DNA of 64,000 nt from an uncultured Saprospiraceae bacterium (GCA_937981555.1 CALJOK010000049.1:62001-126000); one strand, 5' to 3'; positions 27,166 through 36,890 are shown, counted from the first letter of the stretch. Notes: generated from the sequence alone by a model not told the origin. Numbers and translations are program-made.

Positions 27166-28563
27166 TTATAAATGAATCACTTCTCCATATGCTGCAGCTG
27201 CAGCTTCCATAACTGCCTCACTCATAGTTGGGTGAGGGTGGATAGTTTTAATAATTTCGTGGCCAGTAGTTTCTAATTTTCGAGCAGCAACTACTTCTGC
27301 AATCATCTCAGTTACATTGGCACCAACCATGTGTGCACCTAACCATTCGCCATATTTTGCATCAAAAATTACTTTGACAAATCCTTCTTTTGCTCCTGCA
27401 GCACTTGCTTTTCCAGAAGCAGAGAATGGGAATTTTCCTACTTTAATATCATAACCTGCTTCTTTTGCCGCAGCCTCTGTGTAACCAACTGAAGCCACTT
27501 CAGGAATACAGTAAGTACAAGAAGGAATATTGTTATAATCGATAGGTTCTGGGTGATGACCTGCGATTTTCTCAACACAAGTGATTGCTTCTGCTGTTGC
27601 CACGTGCGCTAAAGCTGCTCCAGGAACAATATCTCCAATTGCATAAATTCCAGCAACATTAGTTTTGTAATATTCATCTACCAAAACTAGACCTCGATCT
27701 GTTTTAATGCCCAAAGCCTCCAAACCAATATTTTCAGTATTTGGAGAAACTCCAACTGCTGATAAAACGATATCACATTCGATTGTTTCTTCTTTCTCTG
27801 TTTTATTACTTTTTACTACAACCTTGCAGCCTTTACCTTTTGTGTCTACAGATTGAACAGCTGTATTTGCTAAGACTTTAATTCCTTTCTTTTTGAAGAT
27901 TTTCCCTAGTTCCTTAGAAATATCAGCATCTTCTCGAGGAACCAAACCTTGCGCCATATATTCAACTATAGTAACTTCGGTTCCAAGGGCATTGTAGAAA
28001 TAAGCGAACTCCGCACCAATAGCACCTGCTCCAATAACAACCATTTTTTTAGGTTGCTTGTCCATCGTCATTGCTTTTCGGTAACCAATTATTTTTTTAT
28101 TGTCGATTGGCACATTGGGTAATGATCTTGCTCGACCACCAGTTGCTAAAATAATATGATCAGCTGTATAAGTTTCCATTTTTCCTGCGGAATCAGTCAC
28201 TTCTACTTTTTTACCTCGTGCTAATTTTCCAAATCCTTCGATTACTGTGATCTTATTTTTTTTCATTAAAAATTTAATCCCATTACTCATTCCATTGGCA
28301 ACTCCTCGACTTCTTTCTACCATTCCACCAAAGTCAGCTTTTGCGCTAGAAACTTTAATTCCATAGTCAGCTGCATGAGAAATATATTCGAAAACTTGAG
28401 CACTTTTTAATAATGCTTTAGTAGGTATACATCCCCAGTTAAGGCAAATACCACCTAATTCATCACGTTCTACAATAGCTACTTTTTTTCCTAATTGAGA
28501 AGCACGTATTGCAGCAGGATATCCACCAGGGCCAGAGCCAATTACGATAATATCGAAATTCAT
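27166..28563 (-). CDS. lpdA: Dihydrolipoyl dehydrogenase (E3)
   Basis: 465-residue FAD disulfide oxidoreductase that regenerates lipoamide in pyruvate/2-oxoglutarate dehydrogenase and glycine cleavage complexes. FAD motif GSGPGGYPAA (9-18), redox disulfide in GGICLNWGCIPTK (Cys40, Cys45), NAD motif GAGAIGAEFAYFYNALG, ATGGRARSLP, YAIGDIVPGAALAHVA, and the catalytic His-Pro in TIHPHPTMSEA. A TATCTTTG promoter element lies at 28598-28605. No E1/E2 genes are nearby, as is common in Bacteroidota. Confidence 0.96.
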   Translation of the reverse strand: MNFDIIVIGSGPGGYPAAIRASQLGKKVAIVERDELGGICLNWGCIPTKALLKSAQVFEYISHAADYGIKVSSAKADFGGMVERSRGVANGMSNGIKFLMKKNKITVIEGFGKLARGKKVEVTDSAGKMETYTADHIILATGGRARSLPNVPIDNKKIIGYRKAMTMDKQPKKMVVIGAGAIGAEFAYFYNALGTEVTIVEYMAQGLVPREDADISKELGKIFKKKGIKVLANTAVQSVDTKGKGCKVVVKSNKTEKEETIECDIVLSAVGVSPNTENIGLEALGIKTDRGLVLVDEYYKTNVAGIYAIGDIVPGAALAHVATAEAITCVEKIAGHHPEPIDYNNIPSCTYCIPEVASVGYTEAAAKEAGYDIKVGKFPFSASGKASAAGAKEGFVKVIFDAKYGEWLGAHMVGANVTEMIAEVVAARKLETTGHEIIKTIHPHPTMSEAVMEAAAAAYGEVIHL

Positions 28564-28597
28564 ATTTTTTTGATTTGAAGGTTATTGAAAACGCGTG

Positions 28598-28605
28598 CAA
28601 AGATA
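28598..28605 (-). promoter_or_regulatory. TAnnTTTG -7 element of lpdA
   Basis: TATCTTTG followed by CACG on the minus strand, 35 bases before the lpdA ATG. Confidence 0.65.
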
Positions 28606-28645
28606 ATAATTAACAACAAATAAGACTGATGAAATGTTCGAAAAT

Positions 28646-29524
28646 TTAACTCTGTCCGCTTCCTGATTTTTTATTGAAAAATGATTCTAAGATAACTGTA
28701 GATATAATCAAAAATCCACCAATCCAATTTCTCCAAATTGGGATTTCTGAAAGAAAAATCATTGCTATTATTATTCCATAAATTGGCTGCATTCCACTCA
28801 AAATACTTGCAGTACTCACCGAAAAATGTCGAAAACTATTGAGAAATAATGTATGTCCAATGGCTGTAGTGACCAATCCTAAGAATAATATAAAAGGTAG
28901 CTGATCGGTCGTGAATTTTTCTTGATAGAAAAATAAAACTGGGAAAAGTAAAATGAGCATCACCACCATTTGATAAAACATTAAGACAGAACCGTTGAAA
29001 TTTCGAACTTGCGTTTTGAGCATAATATTCCGAAGAGAGTAGGCGAGTGCTGAAATTAATCCCATGAATAACCCTTGGGTCATTTTATTTTCAAAAGTTA
29101 AGTCTGGTGCTAAAAACGAGACTCCAATTAAAACAATGATGCCAAGGATAAGATGATGTCTTTGGAATTTTGTTTTTAAAATAAGTGGTTCAAGTAAGGT
29201 CGTCATCACAGGATAGGTAAATAATGAAAGCATAGCGATGGCAACATTCGACCATTGCAATGCATAAAAATAAGCGACCCAATGTACCATCATTAAAAAG
29301 CCTGAAAGGAGAAATATAAACCCATGTTTTTTGATATCAAAACTGAAAGGCAGCTTTTTCCAAACACAAAAAACACCTAAAAAAAGAAATGCAAATAATG
29401 CTCTCCACCAAATCGTCAAAGGTGGAGGTAAGCTAATAGAACGACCCAATGCTCCTGAAGTACTGATGCACAAAATGGCAAGATTGAGTATTAAAATATT
29501 TTGAAAATGGTTTTGTTTTTGCAA
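28646..29524 (-). CDS. EamA/DMT-family transporter (drug/metabolite exporter)
   Basis: 292 residues with ten hydrophobic helices in two five-helix EamA repeats (SGALGRSISLPPPLTIWWRALFAF and LYLLRN-like SALAYSLRNIMLKTQVRNF between them). Substrate not predictable. Translation starts at a TTG (29522-29524): a stop codon lies two codons upstream in frame and the next Met falls in helix 3. It begins 9 bases after the preceding gene's stop, so the two are likely co-transcribed. Confidence 0.85.
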   Translation of the reverse strand: MQKQNHFQNILILNLAILCISTSGALGRSISLPPPLTIWWRALFAFLFLGVFCVWKKLPFSFDIKKHGFIFLLSGFLMMVHWVAYFYALQWSNVAIAMLSLFTYPVMTTLLEPLILKTKFQRHHLILGIIVLIGVSFLAPDLTFENKMTQGLFMGLISALAYSLRNIMLKTQVRNFNGSVLMFYQMVVMLILLFPVLFFYQEKFTTDQLPFILFLGLVTTAIGHTLFLNSFRHFSVSTASILSGMQPIYGIIIAMIFLSEIPIWRNWIGGFLIISTVILESFFNKKSGSGQS

Positions 29525-29533
29525 TTCTTAGAT

Positions 29534-30319
29534 TTAATTTTTATTCAAAAAAGAACTTAATTTATTGATTTGATCTGTACTAATAATGTCCAACCCATTA
29601 TTTAATAACAATGTCCACACGTGTTCTTTTTCTGGAATGTTCCAAAGGCGAAATAATTTATTTTGAGCATGAATTTCTTCGACTATTTTTCTAAAATTAT
29701 TCATTTTTTTCTTGGAAGGTATTTTTGAAAAAAATGAATAACCGAATATTTTGGAATAGTTTTCACTAATCATTGGCATCAAGATTGGTGAATGATTTTG
29801 CTTTAAATCTTGAATTCTTCCATCCAAAAACAACCGCCCTTTTTGCGCTGTAATGACCGAATTTACTGGTCTATTTCCACTTAATAAAATTTTTACAGGA
29901 TTCTTTTTTTCTAATAGATTTTCGAAATTAGAAAGCATTGTATAGAAAGGTTCTATTTGTTTCTTTAAAACTTCATAAGTTTTATCAGCATCGGTTTTTA
30001 TATCTAAAACCAAGTTGAAGGTATGGTTAGTTTTTTGGAAAATAGAGAAATTGTTATTTTCGAAAAAATAGAAAAGTGGCTCTAAATATAAGTTTGTAAG
30101 TGTATTGTTTTTTGTTGGGAAAAATGGTTTTCGGTGACTTACATAGATTTCATTTTTAATTAAATGAATATCTGCCTCGATGTAATTAAAACCTAATTTT
30201 AGTGAGTCCAATAAAGGATAATTGAACTGCTCATCATTGTGAGCAAAGGCGTTTTTAAGTGGTTGTATTTTGGAAAAGTCAAAAGAGGAGAGAGGCGGTT
30301 TTTCATTTTTTGGAAACAT
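29534..30319 (-). CDS. PLC/glycerophosphodiester-phosphodiesterase-like protein (AIM6-type)
   Basis: 261 residues, TIM-barrel phosphodiesterase fold expected. NAFAHNDEQFNYPLLDSLKLGFNYIEADIHLI gives the HND/ExD metal-site pattern of the GDPD/AIM6 group; YVSHRKPFF supplies the second His, and VLDIKTDADKTYEVLKKQ is the barrel-strand glutamate/aspartate segment; FRLWNIPEKEHVWTLLLNNGLDIISTDQ closes the barrel. No signal peptide from the chosen ATG, unlike many relatives. Substrate unknown. A TAATTTG promoter-like element lies just upstream. Confidence 0.7.
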   Translation of the reverse strand: MFPKNEKPPLSSFDFSKIQPLKNAFAHNDEQFNYPLLDSLKLGFNYIEADIHLIKNEIYVSHRKPFFPTKNNTLTNLYLEPLFYFFENNNFSIFQKTNHTFNLVLDIKTDADKTYEVLKKQIEPFYTMLSNFENLLEKKNPVKILLSGNRPVNSVITAQKGRLFLDGRIQDLKQNHSPILMPMISENYSKIFGYSFFSKIPSKKKMNNFRKIVEEIHAQNKLFRLWNIPEKEHVWTLLLNNGLDIISTDQINKLSSFLNKN

Positions 30320-30414
30320 GGAAATTTTTTGAATATCAAATTACGAACACTTTTCAAATCATAACTTTTTAGCTATGCGTTTAATAATCAAAAGTAGGAT
30401 TTACAAAAAAAGAA

Positions 30415-30443
30415 ACCCCACAAGATCAATGACTTAGCGGGGT
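30415..30443 (-). terminator. Hairpin terminator of the coiled-coil gene
   Basis: On the minus strand ACCCCGC and GTGGGGT (one G-U pair) form a stem, followed by a T-tract (A-run 30404-30410 on the plus strand). Confidence 0.6.
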
Positions 30444-30479
30444 CTCAGAATTACTGATACTACTTCTACTTTAAAATTT

Positions 30480-30968
30480 TTAGGTCTTTGTGTTTCTTTT
30501 GCCGTGTAATTCAATAGCAAGATCTTCTTTCTCTTTTAATATTTCAGAATATTGAACTTGCCATTCAAGACTTTCTCTTTTTATTATATCTATCTCAGAA
30601 TTAAGTTTATCAATTTGAGCATTAAGATCATTTATTTTTTGATCTAAGTTAGAAGTATCTACAAATCCATCTTTTTCAATAAATGAATTTTTACTTCCAA
30701 CCGATTTTGATTTACCTAAAAGCATACCCAATTTCAAAGTCAAACGTTCGTTTTCGTAAACCAATTTTTGTTTTTCTTTTTCCAATTGGTTGGCATGAAT
30801 TTGAAGATTATCATGCTGAGTTTTTACTAGTTGTAATTCTTTTTTAGCTAAATCAAGATTTGAATTAAGCTGACTGACTTTGGGTTGTTTCCAAGCCCAA
30901 GCCGATAGAAATCCAAGAATACTTGAAATCAGCATAAAACATAAAACATAAATTGCAATTGTACTCAT
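30480..30968 (-). CDS. Membrane-anchored coiled-coil protein
   Basis: 162 residues. One N-terminal helix (5-26) followed by heptad-rich segments: LDLAKKELQLVKTQHDNLQIHANQLEKEKQKLVYENERLTLKLG and LDQKINDLNAQIDKLNSEIDIIKRESLEWQVQYSEILKEKEDL. Lies 71 bases downstream of an OmpA-family gene in the same direction; such pairs can tether the envelope, but that is an inference. No enzyme motif. Confidence 0.65.
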   Translation of the reverse strand: MSTIAIYVLCFMLISSILGFLSAWAWKQPKVSQLNSNLDLAKKELQLVKTQHDNLQIHANQLEKEKQKLVYENERLTLKLGMLLGKSKSVGSKNSFIEKDGFVDTSNLDQKINDLNAQIDKLNSEIDIIKRESLEWQVQYSEILKEKEDLAIELHGKRNTKT

Positions 30969-31039
30969 AATCGATTACTTGAATTCATAATAACTTAAAG
31001 TGCAAAATAATCATAACTTTCTGAAAATCAATAGATTAT

Positions 31040-31975
31040 CTATCGTTTTATGATTGAAATTTCGACTCTTCTATTTTGGTTTCGTCCCTCCGAAGTACTA
31101 TTTGATTCAAGTGGCTTGGAAGAACCTTTTGAATCTGTTTTAATTCTTCGTTTTTCGATCTTGTAATCCAAAAGAACATCTCGCAATTTTCTAGCGCGAT
31201 ATTTTCCAAAGTTAAAATGTTTGCTTTTGTCTCCTACATTGTCGGTATGACCCATTAACAGGAGACGATATTTAGGGTGTTCTTTAAGATATTTAGCCAA
31301 TGATTTAAGATAGCTATCTATTTCTTCATTGACTTCAGGTTTAAAAGTATTTTCTTGATAGAAAATAATATAAGTTTTATCTTCTTGGAAAGTACCTTCG
31401 GTTTTTATAATTGGTTCTACCACATCAGTAGAGATATTATTATCTGATCTCGTTTCTTTTTCTTCAATTGGATTTGCTTGAGCGATTTCATTTTGTTTTT
31501 CAAAATTAAAATCAATTGCAGTCATAATTTTTCCACAAGTCAAGATCATCTTAGCTAGTGAATCAGCCTGAACTTCAATTAAGTTATCAGGTGCTCCATA
31601 GGAAACCAATTCTTTTTTGATGGCTTCGGCTCGAGCAATGCCATTATTTGGAAAGTCAGAATCATTCAATTCATTGGTTCCAAAACTCCCTGTCAAAATT
31701 AATTTTTTCTCAGAATTATTAGCAAGATACAGCGCTACACTTTTGAGGCTTGAAAGAGCTTGCATGGGGATGGTTGGTTCCCAATCTGACAATTCAAAGA
31801 TAATAGAGTTGTCTGATTTTGTTTGGAAGTTTCCATCAGAAACAGTAAATGGGATTTCACACTTAGGATTTCCATAAGTATCTAATTGGTCGTATTTAGA
31901 GTTAAACCACCATGTCGCGACTACTAGCCAAATGACCAACAAAGATAAAATTAATGGAAAGGTCAACTTGCTCAT
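31040..31975 (-). CDS. OmpA-family peptidoglycan-binding protein with a degenerate second OmpA-like domain
   Basis: 311 residues. N-terminal transmembrane helix (~5-24). Residues ~60-160 look like a divergent OmpA fold (SDWEPTIPMQALSSLKSVALYLANNSEKKLILTG, GIARAEAIKKELVSYGAPDN). Residues ~200-311 are a canonical OmpA domain: LLLMGHTDNVGDKSKHFNFGKYRARKLRDVLLDY, IKTDSKGSSKP and EGRNQNRRVEISI, with the diaminopimelate-binding Asp and Arg in place. It is probably anchored in the inner membrane and binds peptidoglycan. Confidence 0.85.
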   Translation of the reverse strand: MSKLTFPLILSLLVIWLVVATWWFNSKYDQLDTYGNPKCEIPFTVSDGNFQTKSDNSIIFELSDWEPTIPMQALSSLKSVALYLANNSEKKLILTGSFGTNELNDSDFPNNGIARAEAIKKELVSYGAPDNLIEVQADSLAKMILTCGKIMTAIDFNFEKQNEIAQANPIEEKETRSDNNISTDVVEPIIKTEGTFQEDKTYIIFYQENTFKPEVNEEIDSYLKSLAKYLKEHPKYRLLLMGHTDNVGDKSKHFNFGKYRARKLRDVLLDYKIEKRRIKTDSKGSSKPLESNSTSEGRNQNRRVEISIIKR

Positions 31976-32263
31976 TAGTATGTTTTATAATCGTAGTTTT
32001 CTCGTTTCTCAAACATTAGATATGTTAGGTAGGAATGATATTAGTAAAGATAGATAAATTGATTTTTCTTTCAAAATCGAATTTTAAAAAATTGTAATTT
32101 TTTAAAATATGTTTCAATTCTTAACATAAGTTAAAATGAATAATAAGATTTTTTTAAATTTATTCTTTTCCAAATATCAATTAGTTACGTCAGTTTTCTT
32201 CCTATTTTCCTTCGGATTATTCTTGATGAATTAGATAAATAAAAATATGTTTTTTTGTAAGAT

Positions 32264-32752
32264 TTATTCATCTCCTTGAGAAATTGTAATAATTACTTGT
32301 GATTCTTCAATTCCCACTAGTTTATCTATTTTAACAAAAATGCCATCTTGAATTCCTACTTTTTCTCCTAAAGGAAACATTTTTGGATCATTTTGAATCA
32401 ATACTCCAAAAGCCGAGACACCTTCCACTTCTTTGGCAGATCTTGCCATATTGAAAAATTGTTCTGCCGCTTGGTTAACCCAAAATTCCTCTGTTTGATT
32501 TTTAAAATCACCTTTGATAAAAAAATGATAATCTTGTTGAGAGTTGTTACAGATGGTTTGAAATAATTCTAATCGCACTCCATTCGGGAAAGTAACTTTT
32601 TCGGTAGCTTTAGTTCCTTTGTGATCAAAGCTGTGATTAGTGATTTTGGAAGTAGTCGAGGTGAAGATAGGATTGATTTTATATTTGCATTTTTGCTCTT
32701 CTTGACAAGAAGTGAAAAGTAAAATGAATAGAAAGATTTGAAATAATTTCAT
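32264..32752 (-). CDS. Small putative lipoprotein of unknown function
   Basis: 162 residues. Hydrophobic N-terminus and lipobox-like FTSC (MKLFQIFLFILLFTSCQEEQ), so probably lipid-anchored. The remainder is soluble, with no domain I recognise (GVRLELFQTICNNSQQDYHF, ALPLGEKVGIQ-like segment near the end). Stands alone in a gene-poor stretch of mostly minus-strand lipoproteins. Confidence 0.6.
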   Translation of the reverse strand: MKLFQIFLFILLFTSCQEEQKCKYKINPIFTSTTSKITNHSFDHKGTKATEKVTFPNGVRLELFQTICNNSQQDYHFFIKGDFKNQTEEFWVNQAAEQFFNMARSAKEVEGVSAFGVLIQNDPKMFPLGEKVGIQDGIFVKIDKLVGIEESQVIITISQGDE

Positions 32753-32804
32753 ATTAAATGTGTGATTTTATTTTTTGCCAATATAAAAAGGAGGACAGGA
32801 TTAT

Positions 32805-33440
32805 TTAAGTATTTAAGCTACTATTTTCAAAACCAATTTGATGTATTGATTTAAATTCGATTCCTAGACTAGAGGCTTCTTCATTTGAAATATCAGAAAG
32901 TTCAGTTAAGTCAAGAATATTCAATCTGGTGATACGATCTTTTCTATTTACTTCATAACTATAGGGTTCAAAGAGGAGGATATCATTTATTAATGCAATC
33001 CGATCGGGATTAATAACCGCAGTAGAAATTTGCACTCCATGTGTTAAGCTAAGATAATGATGATGTTTTTCTTTATAGACAAAAATTAAATAGTCCCCGA
33101 TGAATTGTATTTTAATTGGAATTATTCCCCAGTCCAAATGATTTGATTTAGGAATCCAATTTAGATTATAATTAAAATCTGAATGATGCAAACTACTCAT
33201 ATCATGATTTAAGTCAAATATTCTGACAAGAGATTTATTATGATAATTTGTTTGGAACCAAGCTATTTTTTTTTTGGCAATCGCGATATCAGTAGCGTTT
33301 ATTGAAAAGGTTTCTTCAAATGAACTCTTCCAAATGATCTTTTCTGGTTGATGTTTTTCATCTTCCTTATCTTCGTATTCAGCATCAATTCCTTCACTTT
33401 CCAGAAGATCTAAGATGAAAAATTTCACAGATTCGTTCAT
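32805..33440 (-). CDS. Hypothetical soluble protein downstream of the WG-repeat gene
   Basis: 211 residues from the ATG at 33440. The frame stays open to 33509, but that would overlap the WG-repeat gene's end; the internal ATG is 17 bases after its stop. No signal peptide or known domain; beta-rich with repeats like NLNWIPKSNHLDWGIIPIKIQF and HYLSLTHGVQIS. Its position suggests co-transcription with the WG-repeat lipoprotein. Function unknown. Confidence 0.6.
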   Translation of the reverse strand: MNESVKFFILDLLESEGIDAEYEDKEDEKHQPEKIIWKSSFEETFSINATDIAIAKKKIAWFQTNYHNKSLVRIFDLNHDMSSLHHSDFNYNLNWIPKSNHLDWGIIPIKIQFIGDYLIFVYKEKHHHYLSLTHGVQISTAVINPDRIALINDILLFEPYSYEVNRKDRITRLNILDLTELSDISNEEASSLGIEFKSIHQIGFENSSLNT

Positions 33441-33457
33441 TGAAAATGTATTGTTAT

Positions 33458-34612
33458 TTAAAGTTGGACCCTTGCTAACCCTTCCGAAAAATCCCTTGCA
33501 TCTTTCCATATTGGTTCTAAAACTAATTCTCCATTTGGATTAATAAATCCAATTCCATCCCGATAAGCTGCTCTAGCTAAACCTTCTTTGAAATCCCACA
33601 CTAAACCAAAATGTGCTGGCGTAATTGCGTTTCCTTTTTCATCCAAAAATCCCCACAAATAACCTTCATTATATCCTGCTCTTTTTTCTGAAAAACTATA
33701 AAGCATATCATAGTCTTTAGCAATGACAGTTGTCCCGTCTTTTTTTATATAATTATATTTTTGATCTTTAACTGTTGCCCAAAGTTTATTTCCAGCATAC
33801 CAGATTTCATCATATTCTAGATTTATAATGAACTCATTTTGCAAATTGATTAAACCATATTTCCCATTTTTAAAAACAGGTGCTAGTTCGTTTTCAAAAT
33901 CTCTAGCATTGTTAAATGTGGGTTCAATAATCCATTTTCCTTTCAAATCAATGAAACCATATTTTCCATTTTTTCGAGCTTTGCCAACACCATTTTTAAA
34001 ATAACCGAGGTGTTCGAATTGCGGAGGAATAGTTACTTTTCCTTGATTATTAATCATTCCATATTTCCCCAAATATTTAATTTTAGCTAAACCATTTTTA
34101 AAGTTGGAGGCTTGATCATAAGTTGGATTAATGACTTTTTTTCCTTGTTTATTGATAAAGCCAAAAGCACCCAGTTCAAAAAAGCGAGCCATACCTTCAT
34201 GGAAATCTTCCACTATTTCAAATTTTGGTTCAATGGTGAAATCCCCTGTAGGATCAATGAAACCCATTTTTTTATCAAAAGTCAACACCCGAGCCACACC
34301 TTCTGAAAATGACCAAGCGGCTTTAAATTGTGCAGGAATTACTTCTTCTCCTTTTTTATTGATGTATCCCCATTTTCCTTTTTTTCTAATTACGGCAAGC
34401 CCTTCTTTAAAATTTCGAGCATCATCAAATCTATCTTTGATGACTACTTGGCCTGCCTTATTGATGTATCCCCATTTGAATTTTGCTTCCTCAAAGTCTT
34501 CCTCTTCTGGCGGTAATTCAACATTACCGACCTCCTCTTTTACAGGTTTCTCTTCGCATGCAGAGATTGCGAATAGAATGAATATCAAAGAAAATCGAAT
34601 TAAAAATTTCAT
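33458..34612 (-). CDS. Lipoprotein with ten WG repeats
   Basis: 384 residues. Lipobox ISAC at residues ~16-19 (MKFLIRFSLIFILFAISACEE). From ~residue 48 the protein consists of about ten ~33-residue WG repeats, each of the form KWGYINKKGEEVI...F..A..F.EGLA, ending FINPNGELVLEPIWKDARDFSEGLARVQL. WG repeats form a beta structure whose partner is usually unknown. Start is unambiguous. The next gene down is probably in the same transcript. Confidence 0.85.
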   Translation of the reverse strand: MKFLIRFSLIFILFAISACEEKPVKEEVGNVELPPEEEDFEEAKFKWGYINKAGQVVIKDRFDDARNFKEGLAVIRKKGKWGYINKKGEEVIPAQFKAAWSFSEGVARVLTFDKKMGFIDPTGDFTIEPKFEIVEDFHEGMARFFELGAFGFINKQGKKVINPTYDQASNFKNGLAKIKYLGKYGMINNQGKVTIPPQFEHLGYFKNGVGKARKNGKYGFIDLKGKWIIEPTFNNARDFENELAPVFKNGKYGLINLQNEFIINLEYDEIWYAGNKLWATVKDQKYNYIKKDGTTVIAKDYDMLYSFSEKRAGYNEGYLWGFLDEKGNAITPAHFGLVWDFKEGLARAAYRDGIGFINPNGELVLEPIWKDARDFSEGLARVQL

Positions 34613-34856
34613 AATTTAGGATAAGATGTGGATGTTCTAAATTTTAGTTTTATAATCAAACTGATTCTTTGGGGAATGTATTTTAGCTGTTATTTATTTT
34701 TTGAGGAAATGAAAATCTAAGTTAACAGTTTTCAATTCCAAACCCAATTTTACAAAAAAAACAAACGAAAGTTTAAAAGTATTCGTTTCAAGAGGTAGAT
34801 TTACATTTACAAGTATTTAAAACCCCAAATTACAAATTCCTTAAATTCTTTTTTCT

Positions 34857-35417
34857 ATGAGAAAAATTATTCCTTTTTTACTTTTAATTTCCCTAATGAG
34901 TATGGCAATGACTCCCCAAAGTTGGGAAGTGTTCCAATCTTTTCATGGAAAATTTAAAGTCCTTACACCAGGTGAGATGGTCAAAAAAGAAAACCCCATA
35001 AAAACTGAGATTGGCGAACTTAATTACATTACTTACTTACACCAACCAACTGAAAAAAATCCTCATAATTTAGTTTATATGGTGAGTTATTGTGATTATC
35101 CAAAATATTCAATTCACTCAGATAGTATAGAACTGGTTAAAGACTTTTTTAAAACAACAGTCGAGACTGCAGTTGAAAGTGTGAAAGGTGAATTGAGTTA
35201 TTCTTCTGAAATCACCATGAATGAATTTCCAGGAAGACTGTGGCGAGTAGATTATAATGATGGAAAAGCATTGATCAAAACGAAATCATTTTTAGTTAAA
35301 AATAGATATTATTCTATTCAAGTTATTTCATTGAAAGATAAAGGAATGAATTTGCAAATTGATAAATTTTTAGATTCATTTAGTTTGCTTTCTGGTGATG
35401 AAAATGAGCATAGATAA
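34857..35417 (+). CDS. Hypothetical exported protein upstream of coaD
   Basis: 186 residues with a signal peptide ending near MAMTPQ. One soluble domain of a type often seen in Bacteroidota; conserved-looking FPGRLWRVDYNDGKALIKTKSFLVKNRYYSIQVIS and a C-terminal helix with an FLDSFSLL motif. No catalytic residues I can assign. Separated from coaD by 39 bases; a TACATTTA element at 34802-34809 may be its promoter. Confidence 0.6.
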   Translation: MRKIIPFLLLISLMSMAMTPQSWEVFQSFHGKFKVLTPGEMVKKENPIKTEIGELNYITYLHQPTEKNPHNLVYMVSYCDYPKYSIHSDSIELVKDFFKTTVETAVESVKGELSYSSEITMNEFPGRLWRVDYNDGKALIKTKSFLVKNRYYSIQVISLKDKGMNLQIDKFLDSFSLLSGDENEHR

Positions 35418-35456
35418 TTTGTGTCGTAAAAACTAAACAAACAAAATAAAACAAAT

Positions 35457-35918
35457 ATGAAAATCGCTGTCTTTCCAGGTTCCTTTGATCCAATCACCAC
35501 AGGTCATGTTGATTTGGTGAAAAGAGCCTTACCTCTTTTTGATAAAATAGTAGTTGCCGTTGGTGTTAACACTCAAAAGAAATATTTATTTCCATTGGAA
35601 ACTAGATTAGGTTGGTTGGAAAAAGTTTTTGAAGATATGCCAAAAGTTGAAGTGGCTTCCTTTGAAAATTTGACCGCACATTATTGCCAAAAAATTGGTG
35701 CTAGATATTTACTTCGAGGACTTCGAAATGCTTCTGATTTTGATTATGAAAAAACGATTTCGCAATTGAATGATATTGTTGGTGATGGATTGGAAACGAT
35801 CTTTTTGATCAGCCGACCTGAGTACTCACATATTAGTAGTACGATTGTTCGAGAGATCATTAAAGGCGGGGGAGATGCTTCTCCTTTTATTCCAAATGAG
35901 ATTGATCCGAAGATTTGA
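35457..35918 (+). CDS. coaD: Pantetheine-phosphate adenylyltransferase
   Basis: 153 residues, the usual length. Adds AMP to 4'-phosphopantetheine, the penultimate step in CoA biosynthesis. FPGSFDPITTGHVDLVKRAL carries the nucleotidyltransferase T/HxGH motif (TGH, residues 15-17); LLRGLRNASDFDYE and SHISSTIVREII are the second and third signatures. Cytoplasmic hexamer. Confidence 0.95.
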   Translation: MKIAVFPGSFDPITTGHVDLVKRALPLFDKIVVAVGVNTQKKYLFPLETRLGWLEKVFEDMPKVEVASFENLTAHYCQKIGARYLLRGLRNASDFDYEKTISQLNDIVGDGLETIFLISRPEYSHISSTIVREIIKGGGDASPFIPNEIDPKI

Positions 35919-35942
35919 TTTTTTAGAAAAAAATAAAAGAAA

Positions 35943-36890
35943 ATGAAACCAATTCCTAACCTTGAAAAAATAGTAGGGGATTACAAAAGTTTACAACTTT
36001 CCAAGAAGCATTTAAAATATTTGGAAGTAAAAATTAATAGTGAATCGCGAAGACTAAAAGAATTAAAAATAATTTTAGAGGAAGAACATCAGGATGTTTT
36101 AGATTTAGAATTCAAAACTATCCGCGGTTTATTTCAAAATATTTTAGGGGAAAATGAGGAGCAATATGAAATTGAAAAGCAAGAATATTTGATGGCTGCA
36201 CTTCAATTTAATGAAGCAAAAAAGGTCGTTGGGTTGTTGAATTTCGAAAAAAAGGTATTGTCAGGGAAACTTGAAAGAGAAAAGGAAATTCAATCTCAAT
36301 TTGACAAATTTATTTTTCAAAGAAATGAATTGATTGCTACAGAATATCCTTATTTAAGCAAACAATTACAAACTATTAGTGAACAGTTAGATTCTGATTT
36401 TTCTTTTCAAAGAGAGTTATCAGAGACCATAATAATTGCAATAGAAGTGGAAACGGTGATTAAACAAATGGTGATGTATTTGGAAGAAGCAAATTCGTTA
36501 ATCAATTGGGGGAATACTTGGCAAGAAATTAACGAGATTAATTATGATCGAAACATGACGATTGACCAAGCCGTGGATTTATCTTGTAAAGCGAAGCAGT
36601 TGCTACAAGAATTGGAAGAACAATTGGAAGACATTTATAGTTTTAGATCAATAAAACGATTTTCAAAATTTGAAGAATTCCTTCATTTTAATGACATATA
36701 TTATGATCGATTAATCTCAGACTGGATAGTCAAAAAGAAAATTAGCAGTTCTATTAATTTTTTGATAGGTACAAATGATAGTGTTGAGCTCGTGATCACG
36801 ACTTTGAAAAATCAGCAAACCTTGACAGATAGAAATGTGGAATATTTGAAAAGTCGACAAAAAGAAGTGATTTTTGAAAGTATCAAATAA
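35943..36890 (+). CDS. Hypothetical coiled-coil protein
   Basis: 315 residues, no signal peptide. Charged helices dominate: KIDSESRRLKELKIILEEEHQ-like segment near the start, NEEQYEIEKQEYLMAALQFNEAKKVVGLLNFEKKVLSGKLERE, ISEQLDSDFSFQRELSETIIIAIEVET, and QLLQELEEQLEDIYSFRS. A single short hydrophobic patch (SSINFLIGTND) is not a TM helix. Starts 25 bases after coaD, so co-transcription is likely, and ends at a strong terminator. Function unknown. Confidence 0.6.
   Translation: MKPIPNLEKIVGDYKSLQLSKKHLKYLEVKINSESRRLKELKIILEEEHQDVLDLEFKTIRGLFQNILGENEEQYEIEKQEYLMAALQFNEAKKVVGLLNFEKKVLSGKLEREKEIQSQFDKFIFQRNELIATEYPYLSKQLQTISEQLDSDFSFQRELSETIIIAIEVETVIKQMVMYLEEANSLINWGNTWQEINEINYDRNMTIDQAVDLSCKAKQLLQELEEQLEDIYSFRSIKRFSKFEEFLHFNDIYYDRLISDWIVKKKISSSINFLIGTNDSVELVITTLKNQQTLTDRNVEYLKSRQKEVIFESIK

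Noticed and set aside
34131-34619. 162-codon forward frame opposite the WG-repeat gene
   Set aside because: The minus strand has ten WG repeats and a lipobox; the forward frame is its shadow.
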